A DNA stretch of 64,000 nt, from NCBI RefSeq assembly GCF_029269745.1, contig NZ_JARJHT010000002.1:62001-126000 (forward strand). Direction: 5' to 3'. The position numbers were made by a program, and so were the translations under genes. This DNA is from Polluticoccus soli. GTDB lineage: Bacteria; Bacteroidota; Bacteroidia; Chitinophagales; Chitinophagaceae. Shown here piece after piece: positions 19,797-28,988 of this stretch. The notes under the pieces are model-generated. The model was not told the origin of the DNA. It searched no databases and saw only the letters and a program-made list of their open reading frames with translations. Each line of letters opens with the position of its first letter. Position 1 is the first letter of the stretch.

Positions 19797-20240
19797 TTAA
19801 TTTTCCCAGGGCGCTGCGCCTTCAACTGTCAGACCCATGCTGCGTGCAGTACCGGCAACCATACGCATGGCGCTTTCTACTGTAAAGCAATTCAGATCAG
19901 GCATTTTGTCTTTGGCGATCTCTTCAACCTGAGCCCAGGTTACCTTACCCACTTTCTGGCGGTTAGATTCTTTAGAACCTTTCTGGATCTTAGAAGCTTC
20001 CATCAGCTGCACTGCTGCAGGAGGGGTCTTGATGATGAAGTCGAAAGACTTGTCAGCGTAAACTGTAATTAATACGGGAAGTACTTTTCCCATTTTGTCC
20101 TGGGTGCGAGCGTTGAACTGCTTGCAAAACTCCATGATGTTGACACCCTTAGAACCCAGTGCAGGTCCGATTGGTGGTGCCGGATTGGCTTGGCCGCCTT
20201 TGCATTGCAGCTTTACATAGCCAGTGATTTCTTTAGCCAT
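19797..20240 (-). CDS. rplK: 50S ribosomal protein L11
   Basis: 147 residues, normal length. Signature parts: [29 protein letters not shown] at the start (N-terminal domain, proline hinge) and the C-terminal rRNA-binding domain ([29 protein letters not shown]). It is the first gene of the set. Usually nusG and secE come just before it, but here 1.1 kb of non-coding DNA does. Confidence 0.98.
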   Translation of the reverse strand: MAKEITGYVKLQCKGGQANPAPPIGPALGSKGVNIMEFCKQFNARTQDKMGKVLPVLITVYADKSFDFIIKTPPAAVQLMEASKIQKGSKESNRQKVGKVTWAQVEEIAKDKMPDLNCFTVESAMRMVAGTARSMGLTVEGAAPWEN

Positions 20241-20270
20241 TTACCTTTCTTTTTTGGTGTTAACGAATTA

Positions 20271-20286
20271 CCGGCTTTAATGCCGG
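20271..20286 (-). promoter_or_regulatory. Hairpin in the rplK 5' leader
   Basis: CCGGC/GCCGG with a 6-nt loop, 31 nt before the rplK start and within the transcript expected from the promoter just upstream. It could be a target for L1 or another feedback control; function not shown. Confidence 0.35.
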
Positions 20287-20338
20287 CCTATTCTCCCAAA
20301 TGCAACCTTATAATAAGAGCAATATGAGAATTGGAGTG

Positions 20339-20346
20339 CAAAGGTA
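20339..20346 (-). promoter_or_regulatory. Candidate promoter -7 box for rplK-rplA-rplJ-rplL
   Basis: TACCTTTG on the minus strand, an exact TAnnTTTG, about 100 nt before rplK. A T-rich stretch lies about 20 nt upstream in place of a clear TTTG. Confidence 0.5.
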
Positions 20347-20723
20347 AGGGTTTGAATTATATCGGAAAAATAATTTTGAAGGTTTTTCATGTATAGGCTG
20401 GGTTTGGTACAGGTTATTATTTAAACGTATTTGTTCCCGGTCCGAGCGGCCAGCAAACTACCTTAAATATCAACTGACTGAAAATCAATGTTTTGTTTCG
20501 AAAATTTGTTGCCGTTTGTTGCCGAATTGGGGAGAATTTCGAAAATACCGGATCGGTATCATTGAAAAATCAATCGTTTATACGCTCTTGAGCCTGTTTT
20601 GTTGCCGGAATTGTGTGGTTTTTCATGGTTTCGACGGTTTTACGGGAACATTTGAAGACACTTCTGATTTATTGCGATTGGTTTACATGTGATTTCCTGG
20701 TTTGTTACAGCCTGCCAGGTTTG

Positions 20724-20804
20724 TTACTGGCCGAAATACTTGCCTGTATTGGGTTCTAGCCTCAATTTGTTAGGTATTACAGCAGGTTTTAGGTGTTTTT
20801 TCAT
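20724..20804 (-). CDS. Possible 26-aa leader-like peptide
   Basis: MKKHLKPAVIPNKLRLEPNT, then GKYFGQ and a stop. There is no known family. Its DNA aligns with the short ORF region at 46.39-46.43 kb (shared CTAAC-AATTG and TTCGGC-AGTAACAA blocks), which argues for a common origin. The TATATTTG box lies about 80 nt upstream. Translation is unproven. Confidence 0.25.
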   Translation of the reverse strand: MKKHLKPAVIPNKLRLEPNTGKYFGQ

Positions 20805-20883
20805 TTTGCATGGTGATTATGCTTAATGTTATTAAGGCCAGCAATGGCGATGACAGTTTTCGCGGTTCGTCGGTTCATTATTG

Positions 20884-20891
20884 CAAATATA
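20884..20891 (-). promoter_or_regulatory. Candidate -7 box (TATATTTG) of element A
   Basis: Exact TAnnTTTG on the minus strand at the same place as in the sister elements. No clear -33 box at 19-21 nt. Confidence 0.35.
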
Positions 20892-20953
20892 CAATAATTT
20901 ATCCATTTTTCGCTAAACGCTGAGCATAACGGCACTTGACCTATTAACCTAAT

Positions 20954-20980
20954 CGTTGTTGGTGAAGAACACCAACAACG
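20954..20980. repeat. Perfect 11-bp inverted repeat
   Basis: CGTTGTTGGTG, 5-nt spacer AAGAA, CACCAACAACG. There is no T tract, so it is not an obvious terminator. It borders element A and resembles the GTTGTTG/CAACAAC palindromes of element C. Confidence 0.6.
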
Positions 20981-21013
20981 GCGAAAAACTTTTGGGACAG
21001 CGAAAGGCTTACT

Positions 21014-21227
21014 CCCACCAAACGTCATTGCGAGAGAGTATCTGCGAACGCAGATATGGCCGAAGCAATCTAGCCACGCGTTGGGCATCGGGAGCACAAT
21101 ATCTGAACATGTATTGTGTAGCAGTTCATAGCGACGCAAGCCCGTGTTTGGATTAGATTGCTTCGTCGCTGCATCGGTGCTACAACTCCCAACGTCTTAG
21201 CAGCTCCTCGCAATGACGTTTGGTGGG
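21014..21227. repeat. MITE-like palindromic repeat, 214 bp
   Basis: Perfect 21-bp terminal inverted repeats: CCCACCAAACGTCATTGCGAG at 21014-21034 and its complement at 21207-21227. An inner pair (GAAGCAATCTA at about 21063 and TAGATTGCTTC at about 21153) makes it a long imperfect hairpin. The CGTCATTGCGAG/GAAGCAATCT motif is, from memory, a widespread dispersed repeat in Bacteroidota and some other bacteria. It carries no protein. Confidence 0.75.
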
Positions 21228-21281
21228 TTAACGTTGGTGGTTGTTAAATAAATAGCTTTCCGTAGCTGATTCAGCTACATC

Positions 21282-21324
21282 AAAAAATAAGCTGTCCTTA
21301 GTTGCAAACTAAGGACAGCTTTAT
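21282..21324 (-). terminator. Terminator after the broken sulfatase gene
   Basis: A 15-bp stem AAGCTGTCCTTAGTT/AACTAAGGACAGCTT with a 3-nt loop, followed on the minus strand by ATTTTTTG. A smaller hairpin (GTAGCTG/CAGCTAC) lies just beyond at 21262-21278. Confidence 0.8.
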
Positions 21325-21341
21325 TATGGAATAGAATCGTC

Positions 21342-22888
21342 TTAGCTTTTCGGCATCATTGATTCCATTATCCTATCTATACTAAAACTTGCAGGTTTGC
21401 AACGCGGCGGGAATTCTTTAAAGCTTTCCAGCCAGTGTGCTATCAGCGGGACAGCGGAATACATCAGGAAGTTTTGCTCAAGTAGCCAATCGTTGTACTT
21501 AAAGCTTTCTTCACCTTTCTCAAACGGGTCGGCACGCAGATCAAAGAATTTTGGTACGCGCATTTGAGCCAGCGGCTCACGCCAAACGTCAAGGCCAGTT
21601 TTTCTTTGCTCAGCAAAAACAACTTTGAACCTACCCATACGAATGGCCATGCAATCGCCGTCATCGCTCCAGTACAGAAAGCCTTTGCGGGGAGATTCTT
21701 TTTCTTTTCCGGATAAGAATGGCAGCAGGTTGTAACCATCCAGGTGTACTTTATACGTCTTGCCATTCATTTCATAACCTTTCTTTACTTTCTCCACCAG
21801 GTCAGGCTCACCATTGGCAGCTGCAAAGGTGGGTATGAAGTCCTGCAGCGAACAGATATCGTTGATCACCTGTCCGGGTTCTATCACACCGGGCCAGCGC
21901 ATTACGCAAGGCACCCTCCAGCCGCCTTCCCAGTTGGTATCTTTCTCGCCGCGGAAAGGCGTAGAGCCACCATCTGGCCATGACATTACTTCAGCTCCGT
22001 TATCGGTAGTAAACACAACGATCGTGTTTTCGGTTACTTTTAATTCATCGAGTTTATTTAACAGCTGACCTACGTAACCATCTAATTCCACCATGCCGTC
22101 GGGGTACAATCCAAGACCCGTCTTGCCAACCGACGAAGGTTTGAGGTGTGTGAAAATGTGCATTCTCGTTGTGTTCATGTAGCAAAACCAGGGCACACCT
22201 TCTTTTGTTTTTCGATCCATGAAGTCGAGGGCAGCACCGAGGAATTCTTCATCGACGGTTTCCATTCTTTTCCGGTGCAACGGGCCTGTATTTTCGATCA
22301 CCTGTTTGCCCACGCGGCCAAATTGGGGATCTTCCGTTGGATCATCTTTATCCGTCGCTTTGCATTTCAGCACCCCGCGAGGGCCAAACCTTTTCGTAAA
22401 CTCCGGATCCTTCGGCCAGTTCGGATACTCGGGTTCTTCTTCCGCATTAAGGTGATACAGATTGCCAAAGAATTCATCGAAGCCATGAACGGTGGGCAGG
22501 TGTTCATTGCGATCGCCCAAATGGTTCTTGCCGAATTGTCCGGTAGCATACCCGAAATGTTCATGACATCGCCTACACTGGGGTCTTCAGCGTTAAGTCC
22601 TAACGTTGCACCCGGCATTCCCACTTTTGTCAATCCTGTACGTATCGGCGATTGCCCGGTGATAAAGGCGGCACGACCGGCAGTACAGCTCTGCTGTCCA
22701 TAGAAATCGGTAAAATTTGCTCCCTCTTTCGCTATCCTGTCGATATTGGGAGTGCGATAGCCCATGATACCATTGTTGTTGCAACTGATGTTGAACCATC
22801 CTATATCATCGCTCATGATGAACAGGATGTTGGGTTTCTTCTGCGGCGCCCCTCCGCTTCCGGTGGCACTCGGGTTGTAATGCTTCAT
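21342..22888 (-). pseudogene. Cytosolic-type arylsulfatase, frameshifted
   Basis: Two overlapping frames together make one sulfatase of about 515 residues, closely similar to the intact gene at 25.8 kb. The first frame (from 22888) has metal-binding [14 protein letters not shown] and the modification motif [11 protein letters not shown] with Cys68. It runs out of register at about 22560, where ATG AAC ATT TCG reads MNIS instead of the expected [14 protein letters not shown]. One missing A after the ATG explains this. The second frame continues [20 protein letters not shown] to TDNG and the end. Either a real inactivation, a programmed shift (no slippery site seen) or a base-calling error. There is no signal peptide. 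Confidence 0.85.
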
Positions 22889-22957
22889 GATGTATAGTTT
22901 ATTGGGATTACTTCTGTTTATTTTGACAGCTAAATTTTAGCATGCATTTCATCGCGT

Positions 22958-24412
22958 TTAATTCTTCACGGCAGGCGGTGGTGTCCAGCTGTCGGTCAAT
23001 ATTGCGTCCTCTGGCCAGTATCCCCGTACGTACAACGAGAACGGAGCTTTGGGCGCAGGCAACCAGTTGTTCATCTTGTCAGTATCGGGCGGTGAGCTCT
23101 GCACATAAATAGTAAGAGAACCATCAGCATCGTACTTGAGATCCTTATTCTTTGTGCCCAGGGAGTATCGTTTAAGATCGTTTGGTGCGAAGAAATGCTC
23201 TTCGTTGTATAAGGTGAGTGACCAGAAACCTTTTACAGGAGGCACTTGTCCTTTTATGAAGGTTACGGTGTAGTTACTGTTGCCATCAAGACGATCACCC
23301 GACGCATCCAGGTCCAGGTAGAAGTACCTTGTTTCATTGGGCCTGTTCACAAAAATGTTGGATTTGGCGCATGCCAACCGGGTAAGATAGTCTAACCCGA
23401 ATTGTGCACCATTGCGCTGTGTCGTCCAGTTATTCTTTACCGGGTAACCCACATTCACAAACTTAGACAGGGGATCGACAAGGTTCTTTTCTGCTTCGAT
23501 AGCAGCTTGAATTGCTGCTGCCTTCAACTTCGGATCTCTACTGATAGCATCAAGCATTGCGAGCGCCTGGCCATATATCGCTTCTTCACCCCGCTGCTGT
23601 GGAACCTGCTGAAGAACCGTTGGCAGCTGGTCAAAAAACTTTTCCGGAACCACCCATTTTGTTTCCGCGCCCCCTGAGTCTTCAGGCGGCGTACTCGGTG
23701 TTTTTTTCCAATCCGTGATCTTCATTTTGCCATCAAACTCATTGAGCGGATACATTCCTATCTGGTTGATCAATGGCTGAACGGCATTTTTATCCGCCGG
23801 GTCGTCTGTTTGAAACACTCTTGGTATAACAATTCCATAGGCAGTCGGACATTTGAACACGGCATTAATGCCGTCAGGCACGACACCATTCCAGTTGGCG
23901 CCTGTCAACAGGTAAAAGCCGGGTTTCGTACCGTACATTTTGCCCAGGCTTGCAAACCCGTCGGTGCGTTGGTCGCAAACCTGGTACACCCAAAACCGGT
24001 CGTCAAAATCTGGCACCTGTAGTACTACTGCATCTTTGGTTAAGTCTAATGGACAAAGGCCGTACACCACATCCTGGTTGGGACACGCGACAGACCGCTC
24101 CTCAGGTTCCACATAATCGTTGAGCATACATGAACGGTTGGGTGGCGCCAGAGGCAATACACCACCGCCATACACCGCTCCGGTCAATGGACGGAATGCT
24201 TCCACCCTGTTATAAATATTGACCATTGGCCACGCCCACAGGTAAACGGATGTTGCCAGGCTCTTTAGATATGCTTCCGTCATCCGGGTACCTGGTACCG
24301 GACCTGGTATAGCTTTCGCTGTTTCTGCTGGTGCCGCCCCGACCTCAGCTGTTGTATCTTTTTTCACAGCTTCGTCTCCTTTCCTAAACTCAGTTCTTTC
24401 TGTTTTTTTCAT
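22958..24412 (-). CDS. DUF1254/DUF1214 domain protein
   Basis: 484 residues. The N-terminal DUF1254 domain includes YLWAWPMVNIYNRVEAF and ACPNQDVVYG; the C-terminal DUF1214 domain includes GFWSLTLYNEEHFF and LTIYVQSSPPDTDK. The biochemical function of this pair is not known. There is no signal peptide here, although many relatives are exported. The first 40 residues are a charged and Ala/Pro-rich lead. It sits between two sulfatase genes on the same strand as the broken one, 69 bp upstream of it, so these two may be co-transcribed. The 276 bp beyond its start holds nothing I can name. Confidence 0.9.
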   Translation of the reverse strand: MKKTERTEFRKGDEAVKKDTTAEVGAAPAETAKAIPGPVPGTRMTEAYLKSLATSVYLWAWPMVNIYNRVEAFRPLTGAVYGGGVLPLAPPNRSCMLNDYVEPEERSVACPNQDVVYGLCPLDLTKDAVVLQVPDFDDRFWVYQVCDQRTDGFASLGKMYGTKPGFYLLTGANWNGVVPDGINAVFKCPTAYGIVIPRVFQTDDPADKNAVQPLINQIGMYPLNEFDGKMKITDWKKTPSTPPEDSGGAETKWVVPEKFFDQLPTVLQQVPQQRGEEAIYGQALAMLDAISRDPKLKAAAIQAAIEAEKNLVDPLSKFVNVGYPVKNNWTTQRNGAQFGLDYLTRLACAKSNIFVNRPNETRYFYLDLDASGDRLDGNSNYTVTFIKGQVPPVKGFWSLTLYNEEHFFAPNDLKRYSLGTKNKDLKYDADGSLTIYVQSSPPDTDKMNNWLPAPKAPFSLYVRGYWPEDAILTDSWTPPPAVKN

Positions 24413-24688
24413 GGTTTATGGTTTAATTGGAGTGTAGAGTCATTTTTGTACACTTTGCGCACGAGGCCACGCTCAACGTTTATAATTTAATTGATGAACT
24501 TGTCTGGATCTTCATTTTCCCTGACAGATAAACTATCCGTTACGTAGGCTAAACAAAGTGCTGAACGCGAAAAAATCATACCTAGCGGCGGGAGCAGAAA
24601 GGTGGATATTCTTGAGAACAGGCCGGAGGTTTTCTTACCCCGGATGAGTTGAATTGCCAACTGCTACGAACACGATCTCATCAACAGC

Positions 24689-25261
24689 CTATGCTGTGAA
24701 CAATCTGGCATATTGGTGGATCTTTTTGCTGAGACCGGGCCACCGGAGATTGATGAACAGCGAGCTAACTATAAGCAATGCAATGCCGCAATAGCTAATG
24801 ATTACAAGTCCCGAAAGATACCCGCACACCACTGCAGTTACACCGACGAGGTTCAGCACAAAAGCCCTCATACGGTGGTTTCTGCGGCATATTCTGTATT
24901 GGATATAAAGGTTGACCGCCATGCCGGCTATGAACAGAAACAACACCTGCGGTGTATAGGGTATGGATTGCAAGCCAATGGCCCCAAACAGGCTCATGTA
25001 TCCGGCCCAGCAAACGGGGCATTTAGGAAAGAACGCTACCACAACACCCATAAGCGCATTTCCTATCGATCTAAACGTTCGCCCTGCCGGCGAGGTGCCA
25101 TTGTTCTGTTTTGAAACATCCTGGATCTCCCGCCCTTGATCCTGCCCTTGCTGCAGACGTGCTTGCGCAATTAAGAACGCTCTTCTATCCGGCATGGCCG
25201 TGGGCGTGTCATTGTTGTTACGATCGGCTTTGTCTTTTTTAGGGCGCGAGTTGCGGAGCAT
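24689..25261 (-). CDS. Small membrane protein with a CPVCW motif (MerC-like)
   Basis: 190 residues from ATG 25261 (MLRNSRPKKDK); longer starts upstream add an unlikely hydrophobic lead. An N-terminal soluble, Gln-rich part (about residues 1-65) is followed by four membrane helices. The first helix carries FFPKCPVCWAGYMSLFGAIG, a paired-cysteine motif seen in MerC-type and related metal or thiol membrane proteins. The substrate is unknown. It lies within the sulfatase island. Confidence 0.6.
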   Translation of the reverse strand: MLRNSRPKKDKADRNNNDTPTAMPDRRAFLIAQARLQQGQDQGREIQDVSKQNNGTSPAGRTFRSIGNALMGVVVAFFPKCPVCWAGYMSLFGAIGLQSIPYTPQVLFLFIAGMAVNLYIQYRICRRNHRMRAFVLNLVGVTAVVCGYLSGLVIISYCGIALLIVSSLFINLRWPGLSKKIHQYARLFTA

Positions 25262-25843
25262 GGTGAAATGGTTTGACTTGTAAGAATGATGGAGAAAGAA
25301 CCCATCCATGTAGAAAAGCGAAAGAATCATACCAGCCGCGCTTATACGCATTTGATTCTATTCACGAAAGTTCGGTGGCTGTGTTGAGCAATAAATTCCG
25401 CTGACCGGGACGCAGTCATTTGTTGTAGCGGTGTCAGTTGCTATCACAATGCATCCTACCTCAGAACGATCGAAAAAATATATGCTCATTAAGCTGCCAC
25501 GTAGTATGCGGGAACACAGTGCTTTCATCACTCGCTGATGAGCTTATAAGTTGTATTTCAATCAATAAGAAATTTTTTGTCCGGTGGAATTCTCTGCAGA
25601 AAGGGCATGGTTTTTTTGCCAACAAACCGGCAATTCTAAATCCTCTTTTTTACTATCAAACACTATGAAATGGCAACAGCAAATGACAAATCCACAGGCG
25701 TCATTGATCCGGGCATTTGTGACTTCTAAACCGACCGGACACTTTTTGAACTTGAAGAGCTCGCGGGAAACTAACTAAGTAATAATGACCACCCTCTGTG
25801 AAGGGAATAACTCCTATTTATCACCAAAAAAAATAGCTAAAAA
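25262..25843. other. 582-bp intergenic region, no gene seen
   Basis: The divergent spacer between the CPVCW membrane protein and the intact sulfatase. It must carry both promoters, but I see no clear -33/-7 pair, RNA gene or repeat. Short open frames here lack coding character. Confidence 0.5.
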
Positions 25844-27361
25844 ATGGCAGCAAAAAAGAATGGCCCTCAAAAACCTAACATCCTAATAATGTGGGGCGAT
25901 GACATCGGACAAGCTAATTTAAGTTGCTACACCAAAGGCCTGATGGGTTATCGTACTCCCAATATTGATCGCATAGCCAATGAGGGGATGCTATTTACCG
26001 ACATCTATGCTGAACAAAGCTGTACGGCAGGCAGGGCTTCCTTCATCACCGGCCAGTGTGGTTTACGTACGGGTCTTACCAAAGTTGGTTTACCCGGTGC
26101 TGACCTGGGCCTCAAAGCAGAGGACATCACGATTGCGGAAGCATTAAAACCTCTTGGGTATCGCACAGGACAGTTTGGCAAAAATCACCTGGGCGATCGG
26201 GACGAACACCTGCCCACGGTACATGGCTTCGATGAGTTCTTCGGCAACCTGTACCACCTGAATGCCGAGGAAGAACCGGAACAGGAGGATTACCCTGATC
26301 CGAAAGAATTCCCCGACTTCAGGAAAAAGTATGGCCCCCGCGGTGTGCTGCACTGCTATGCCGATGGAAAGGGTGGTCAGAAGATCGAAAACACCGGCCC
26401 TCTGAGCATAGAACGCATGAGGACTGTTGACCTGGAGTTTCTGGAAGCAGCAAAGAAATTCATTAAGGCCGCGCACGATGCAGGCGAACCATTCTTCGTA
26501 TGGTTCAACACTACACATATGCATGCATTCACACACGCCAGACCCGAAGATCGTGGCAGGTCCGGCCGCTGGCAGTCGGAATATCATGATGCTATGGTGT
26601 TTCATGATGAATGTATTGGCAAGATGCTTGACTTCATCGATGAGCTGGGCATTGCAGATAATACATTCGTGCAATACAGCACCGACAACGGCCCGCATAT
26701 GAACACGTGGCCTGATGGCGGTATGACACCATTCCGTAACGAGAAGAATTCCAGCTGGGAGGGTGCCTACCGTGTGCCTTGTATGGTACGCTTCCCCGGT
26801 CAGATACCTGCAGGGTCAGTATCAAACGAGATCATCAGTCACCAGGACTGGTTTCCTACCATACTAGCGATAGCCGGCGACCCTGATGTTGCTGAAAAGC
26901 TGAAGAAAGGTTACAAGATCGGCAACAAAACCTTCAAGGTTCACCTTGATGGCTATAACCTGGTGCCACACCTTACGGGTAAAGAAGCCAAGAGCCCGAG
27001 GAAGGCTTTCATCTATTTTACTGATGATGGCGATGTTGCTGCGATCCGCTACGACAATTGGAAAATGATGTTCATGGTTCAAAATACTCCCGGCACACTC
27101 AAGATCTGGATGCAGCCGTTTGTGACGTTGCGGTGTCCCTATATCTTCAATCTGCGAACGGATCCCTATGAACGTGGCGAGATCACATCCAATACATACT
27201 ATGACTGGATGTTCCGGCACATATATTTACTTGTACCTGCGCAGGCATATGTAGGCGAATTCCTTGCCACGTTCAAAGAATTTCCGCCGCGCCAAAAGTC
27301 AGCAAGTTTCAGTCTTGACCAGGTGCTAGAAAAGATGACGCAGGGTGCCTCCGGCGGCTAA
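25844..27361 (+). CDS. Arylsulfatase, Cys-type, no signal peptide
   Basis: 505 residues. It hydrolyses a sulfate ester; the substrate is unknown. Metal and active-site features: WGDDIG (Asp19, Asp20), [14 protein letters not shown] with Cys60 as the residue to be converted to formylglycine, QFGKNHLGD (Lys and His), HMHAFTH and STDNGPH. The motif is CxAxR rather than the usual CxPxR. The protein starts MAAKKNGPQKPNILIM with no export signal, so it should act in the cytoplasm, as should the FGE two hundred bases downstream. It is a close paralogue of the broken gene at 21.3 kb. Confidence 0.93.
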   Translation: MAAKKNGPQKPNILIMWGDDIGQANLSCYTKGLMGYRTPNIDRIANEGMLFTDIYAEQSCTAGRASFITGQCGLRTGLTKVGLPGADLGLKAEDITIAEALKPLGYRTGQFGKNHLGDRDEHLPTVHGFDEFFGNLYHLNAEEEPEQEDYPDPKEFPDFRKKYGPRGVLHCYADGKGGQKIENTGPLSIERMRTVDLEFLEAAKKFIKAAHDAGEPFFVWFNTTHMHAFTHARPEDRGRSGRWQSEYHDAMVFHDECIGKMLDFIDELGIADNTFVQYSTDNGPHMNTWPDGGMTPFRNEKNSSWEGAYRVPCMVRFPGQIPAGSVSNEIISHQDWFPTILAIAGDPDVAEKLKKGYKIGNKTFKVHLDGYNLVPHLTGKEAKSPRKAFIYFTDDGDVAAIRYDNWKMMFMVQNTPGTLKIWMQPFVTLRCPYIFNLRTDPYERGEITSNTYYDWMFRHIYLLVPAQAYVGEFLATFKEFPPRQKSASFSLDQVLEKMTQGASGG

Positions 27362-27544
27362 TATGATGCATTTCACACAGGAGCGGTGGTTGAATAAATA
27401 CCATCGCCCCTGCGTGATGTCTATTACGAATTACCTAAGAAGTTCAGTGTCTATCGATTATAGGAATGTGGCGAATTGACCATTTAATGAATCGTAATTC
27501 TTCTTAAATTCAGTAAGAAACTATCACCCCGAAAAAACAACCTT

Positions 27545-28546
27545 ATGCATGCACCCAATGAAATGCTGAGCGTGAACCTTGAGAATATGGTTCTTATAAA
27601 AGGCGGCAAATTTTTGATGGGCTCAGACAAATTCTACCCCGAAGAAAAACCAGTGAGACAGGTAACAGTTGATGGCTTTTATATTGACAAGTACGCGGTA
27701 ACGAACGAAGACTATCAAAAATTTGTAGATGCCACAGGTTATATGACTGTTGCCGAACGGCCACTGAATCCTGAAGACTATCCCGGAGCGCTGCCCGAAC
27801 TGTTAGTACCGGGAGCATTGGTGTTTCAAAAAGCGGATGGACCTGTAGATCTATCCAGCTATTTCAACTGGTGGGCATGGGTGCCCGGCGCCAGCTGGAG
27901 ATATCCGCAAGGACCATCAAGCAGCCTGGAAGGCAGAGAAAAGCATCCGGTTGTTCATATAGCCTACGAAGATGCCGAAGCCTATGCCAACTGGGCAGGC
28001 AAGGAATTGCCCACCGAAGCTGAATGGGAATTTGCAGCAAGAGGCGGGCTAGAAGGAAAGAACTTTACATGGGGTGATGATGACATACAAATGACCACGC
28101 CCATGGCCAATACCTGGCAGGGAAATTTTCCCTATGAAAATTTGGCGATCGATCAATTTGAAGGCACATCGCCGGTAGGTTCGTTTGAACCTAATGGCTA
28201 TGGCCTGTATGATATGGCTGGAAACGTTTGGGAATGGACCAGTGACTGGTATGTGAAAACACTGGACGAGAGTGCAAACAAAGTAAAAACATGCTGCACA
28301 ACGAATGTGAACCCGCGGGTGGTTTCGCCGGAAAAAAGCTTTGACGAATGCCAGCCGGATATAAAAATTCCGAGGAGAGTAATAAAGGGTGGATCGCATT
28401 TATGTGCACCGAATTATTGTTTACGATACAGGCCGGCAGCCAGGCAACCGCAAATGATCGATACAGGAATGAGTCACTTAGGATTCAGGTGTATCGTCAG
28501 GCAGACCAACGAAGCAGTGAACGAAAGCGCCAACACGCTAGTTTAG
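27545..28546 (+). CDS. Formylglycine-generating enzyme (SUMF1 family)
   Basis: 333 residues. FGEs oxidise the cysteine of the sulfatase motif to formylglycine using oxygen and a copper centre held by two cysteines. Both are present: Cys287 and Cys292 in GGSHLCAPNYCLRYRPAARQ. Other family marks are MVLIKGGKFLMGSD, LPTEAEWEFAARGG, GNVWEWTSDWY and the end GFRCIV. Many SUMF1 relatives lack the cysteines and do other jobs, so this one is a likely true FGE. There is no signal peptide, matching the cytosolic sulfatase 183 bp upstream, which is its probable client. Confidence 0.92.
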   Translation: MHAPNEMLSVNLENMVLIKGGKFLMGSDKFYPEEKPVRQVTVDGFYIDKYAVTNEDYQKFVDATGYMTVAERPLNPEDYPGALPELLVPGALVFQKADGPVDLSSYFNWWAWVPGASWRYPQGPSSSLEGREKHPVVHIAYEDAEAYANWAGKELPTEAEWEFAARGGLEGKNFTWGDDDIQMTTPMANTWQGNFPYENLAIDQFEGTSPVGSFEPNGYGLYDMAGNVWEWTSDWYVKTLDESANKVKTCCTTNVNPRVVSPEKSFDECQPDIKIPRRVIKGGSHLCAPNYCLRYRPAARQPQMIDTGMSHLGFRCIVRQTNEAVNESANTLV

Positions 28547-28603
28547 GTCTGGAAGCATATCACATAGCACAGCTGCAACTGTTTAACGAATAAAAAACGT
28601 TGC

Positions 28604-28981
28604 ATGCAGGAGATGACTGAACGATTGATCGCAACGCTGGACCAATGGGGCGAGTTTACAGAAGCCTTTCTGAATGCCTTGTCGCTATTGAGCATTATCA
28701 TCGGCGTGGTTGTTTCGTTGGTCAGTGCCCGGAAGCGCTTCGGAGAACCACATTCCATGCACACCCGGTTCAGGTACAAATTCGGAGGTTGGCTTATCGT
28801 TGCGCTCGAGTTTCAGCTGGCAGCCGATATCGCCAGTACCATAGTATCGCCTACAACCGAACACCTGGTAGAGCTGGGTGTAATTGCTGTTATACGTACA
28901 TTCCTCAATTACTTCCTCGGCAAAGAACTGGCAGAAGAAAAAGAATCGCTCAACGTAAAATCTGAAAAAAAGGAAGATTAA
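28604..28981 (+). CDS. DUF1622 family membrane protein
   Basis: 125 residues with three hydrophobic helices. The pattern RYKFGGWLIVALEFQLAADI and AVIRTFLNYFLGKEL is typical of DUF1622. Function unknown. The charged C-terminal tail (EEKESLNVKSEKKED) is likely cytoplasmic. It lies 57 bp after the FGE gene and 7 bp before the pentapeptide gene, so these probably form one operon. Confidence 0.85.
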   Translation: MQEMTERLIATLDQWGEFTEAFLNALSLLSIIIGVVVSLVSARKRFGEPHSMHTRFRYKFGGWLIVALEFQLAADIASTIVSPTTEHLVELGVIAVIRTFLNYFLGKELAEEKESLNVKSEKKED

Positions 28982-28988
28982 TATCCGT

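Larger units (their letters stand above)
20400..20901 (-). repeat. Short-ORF intergenic element, copy A (upstream of rplK)
   Basis: Read on the minus strand it holds, in order, an AT-rich box with TATATTTG, a short ORF starting ATGAAAAAACACC, two GTAACAAAC-type blocks (about 20701-20730), and CGGCAACAAACGGCAACAAA (about 20505-20525). The element at 46.05-46.57 kb has the same blocks in the same order, so the two are related by descent or transposition. Together with the palindrome at 21.0-21.2 kb it fills the 1.1 kb gap 20241-21341. No larger gene is present there. Confidence 0.5.

Noticed and set aside
20801-21139. 112-codon minus-strand frame through the palindrome upstream of rplK
   Set aside because: It crosses the MITE-like repeat and element A, has no protein features and is explained by these repeats.
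25584-25778. 64-codon frame before the intact sulfatase
   Set aside because: No Shine-Dalgarno, no motif, and composition like non-coding DNA.
27362-27420. Imperfect hairpin after the intact sulfatase (CAGGAGCGGTGG/CCATCGCCCCTG)
   Set aside because: Several mismatches and no T tract; too weak to call a terminator.
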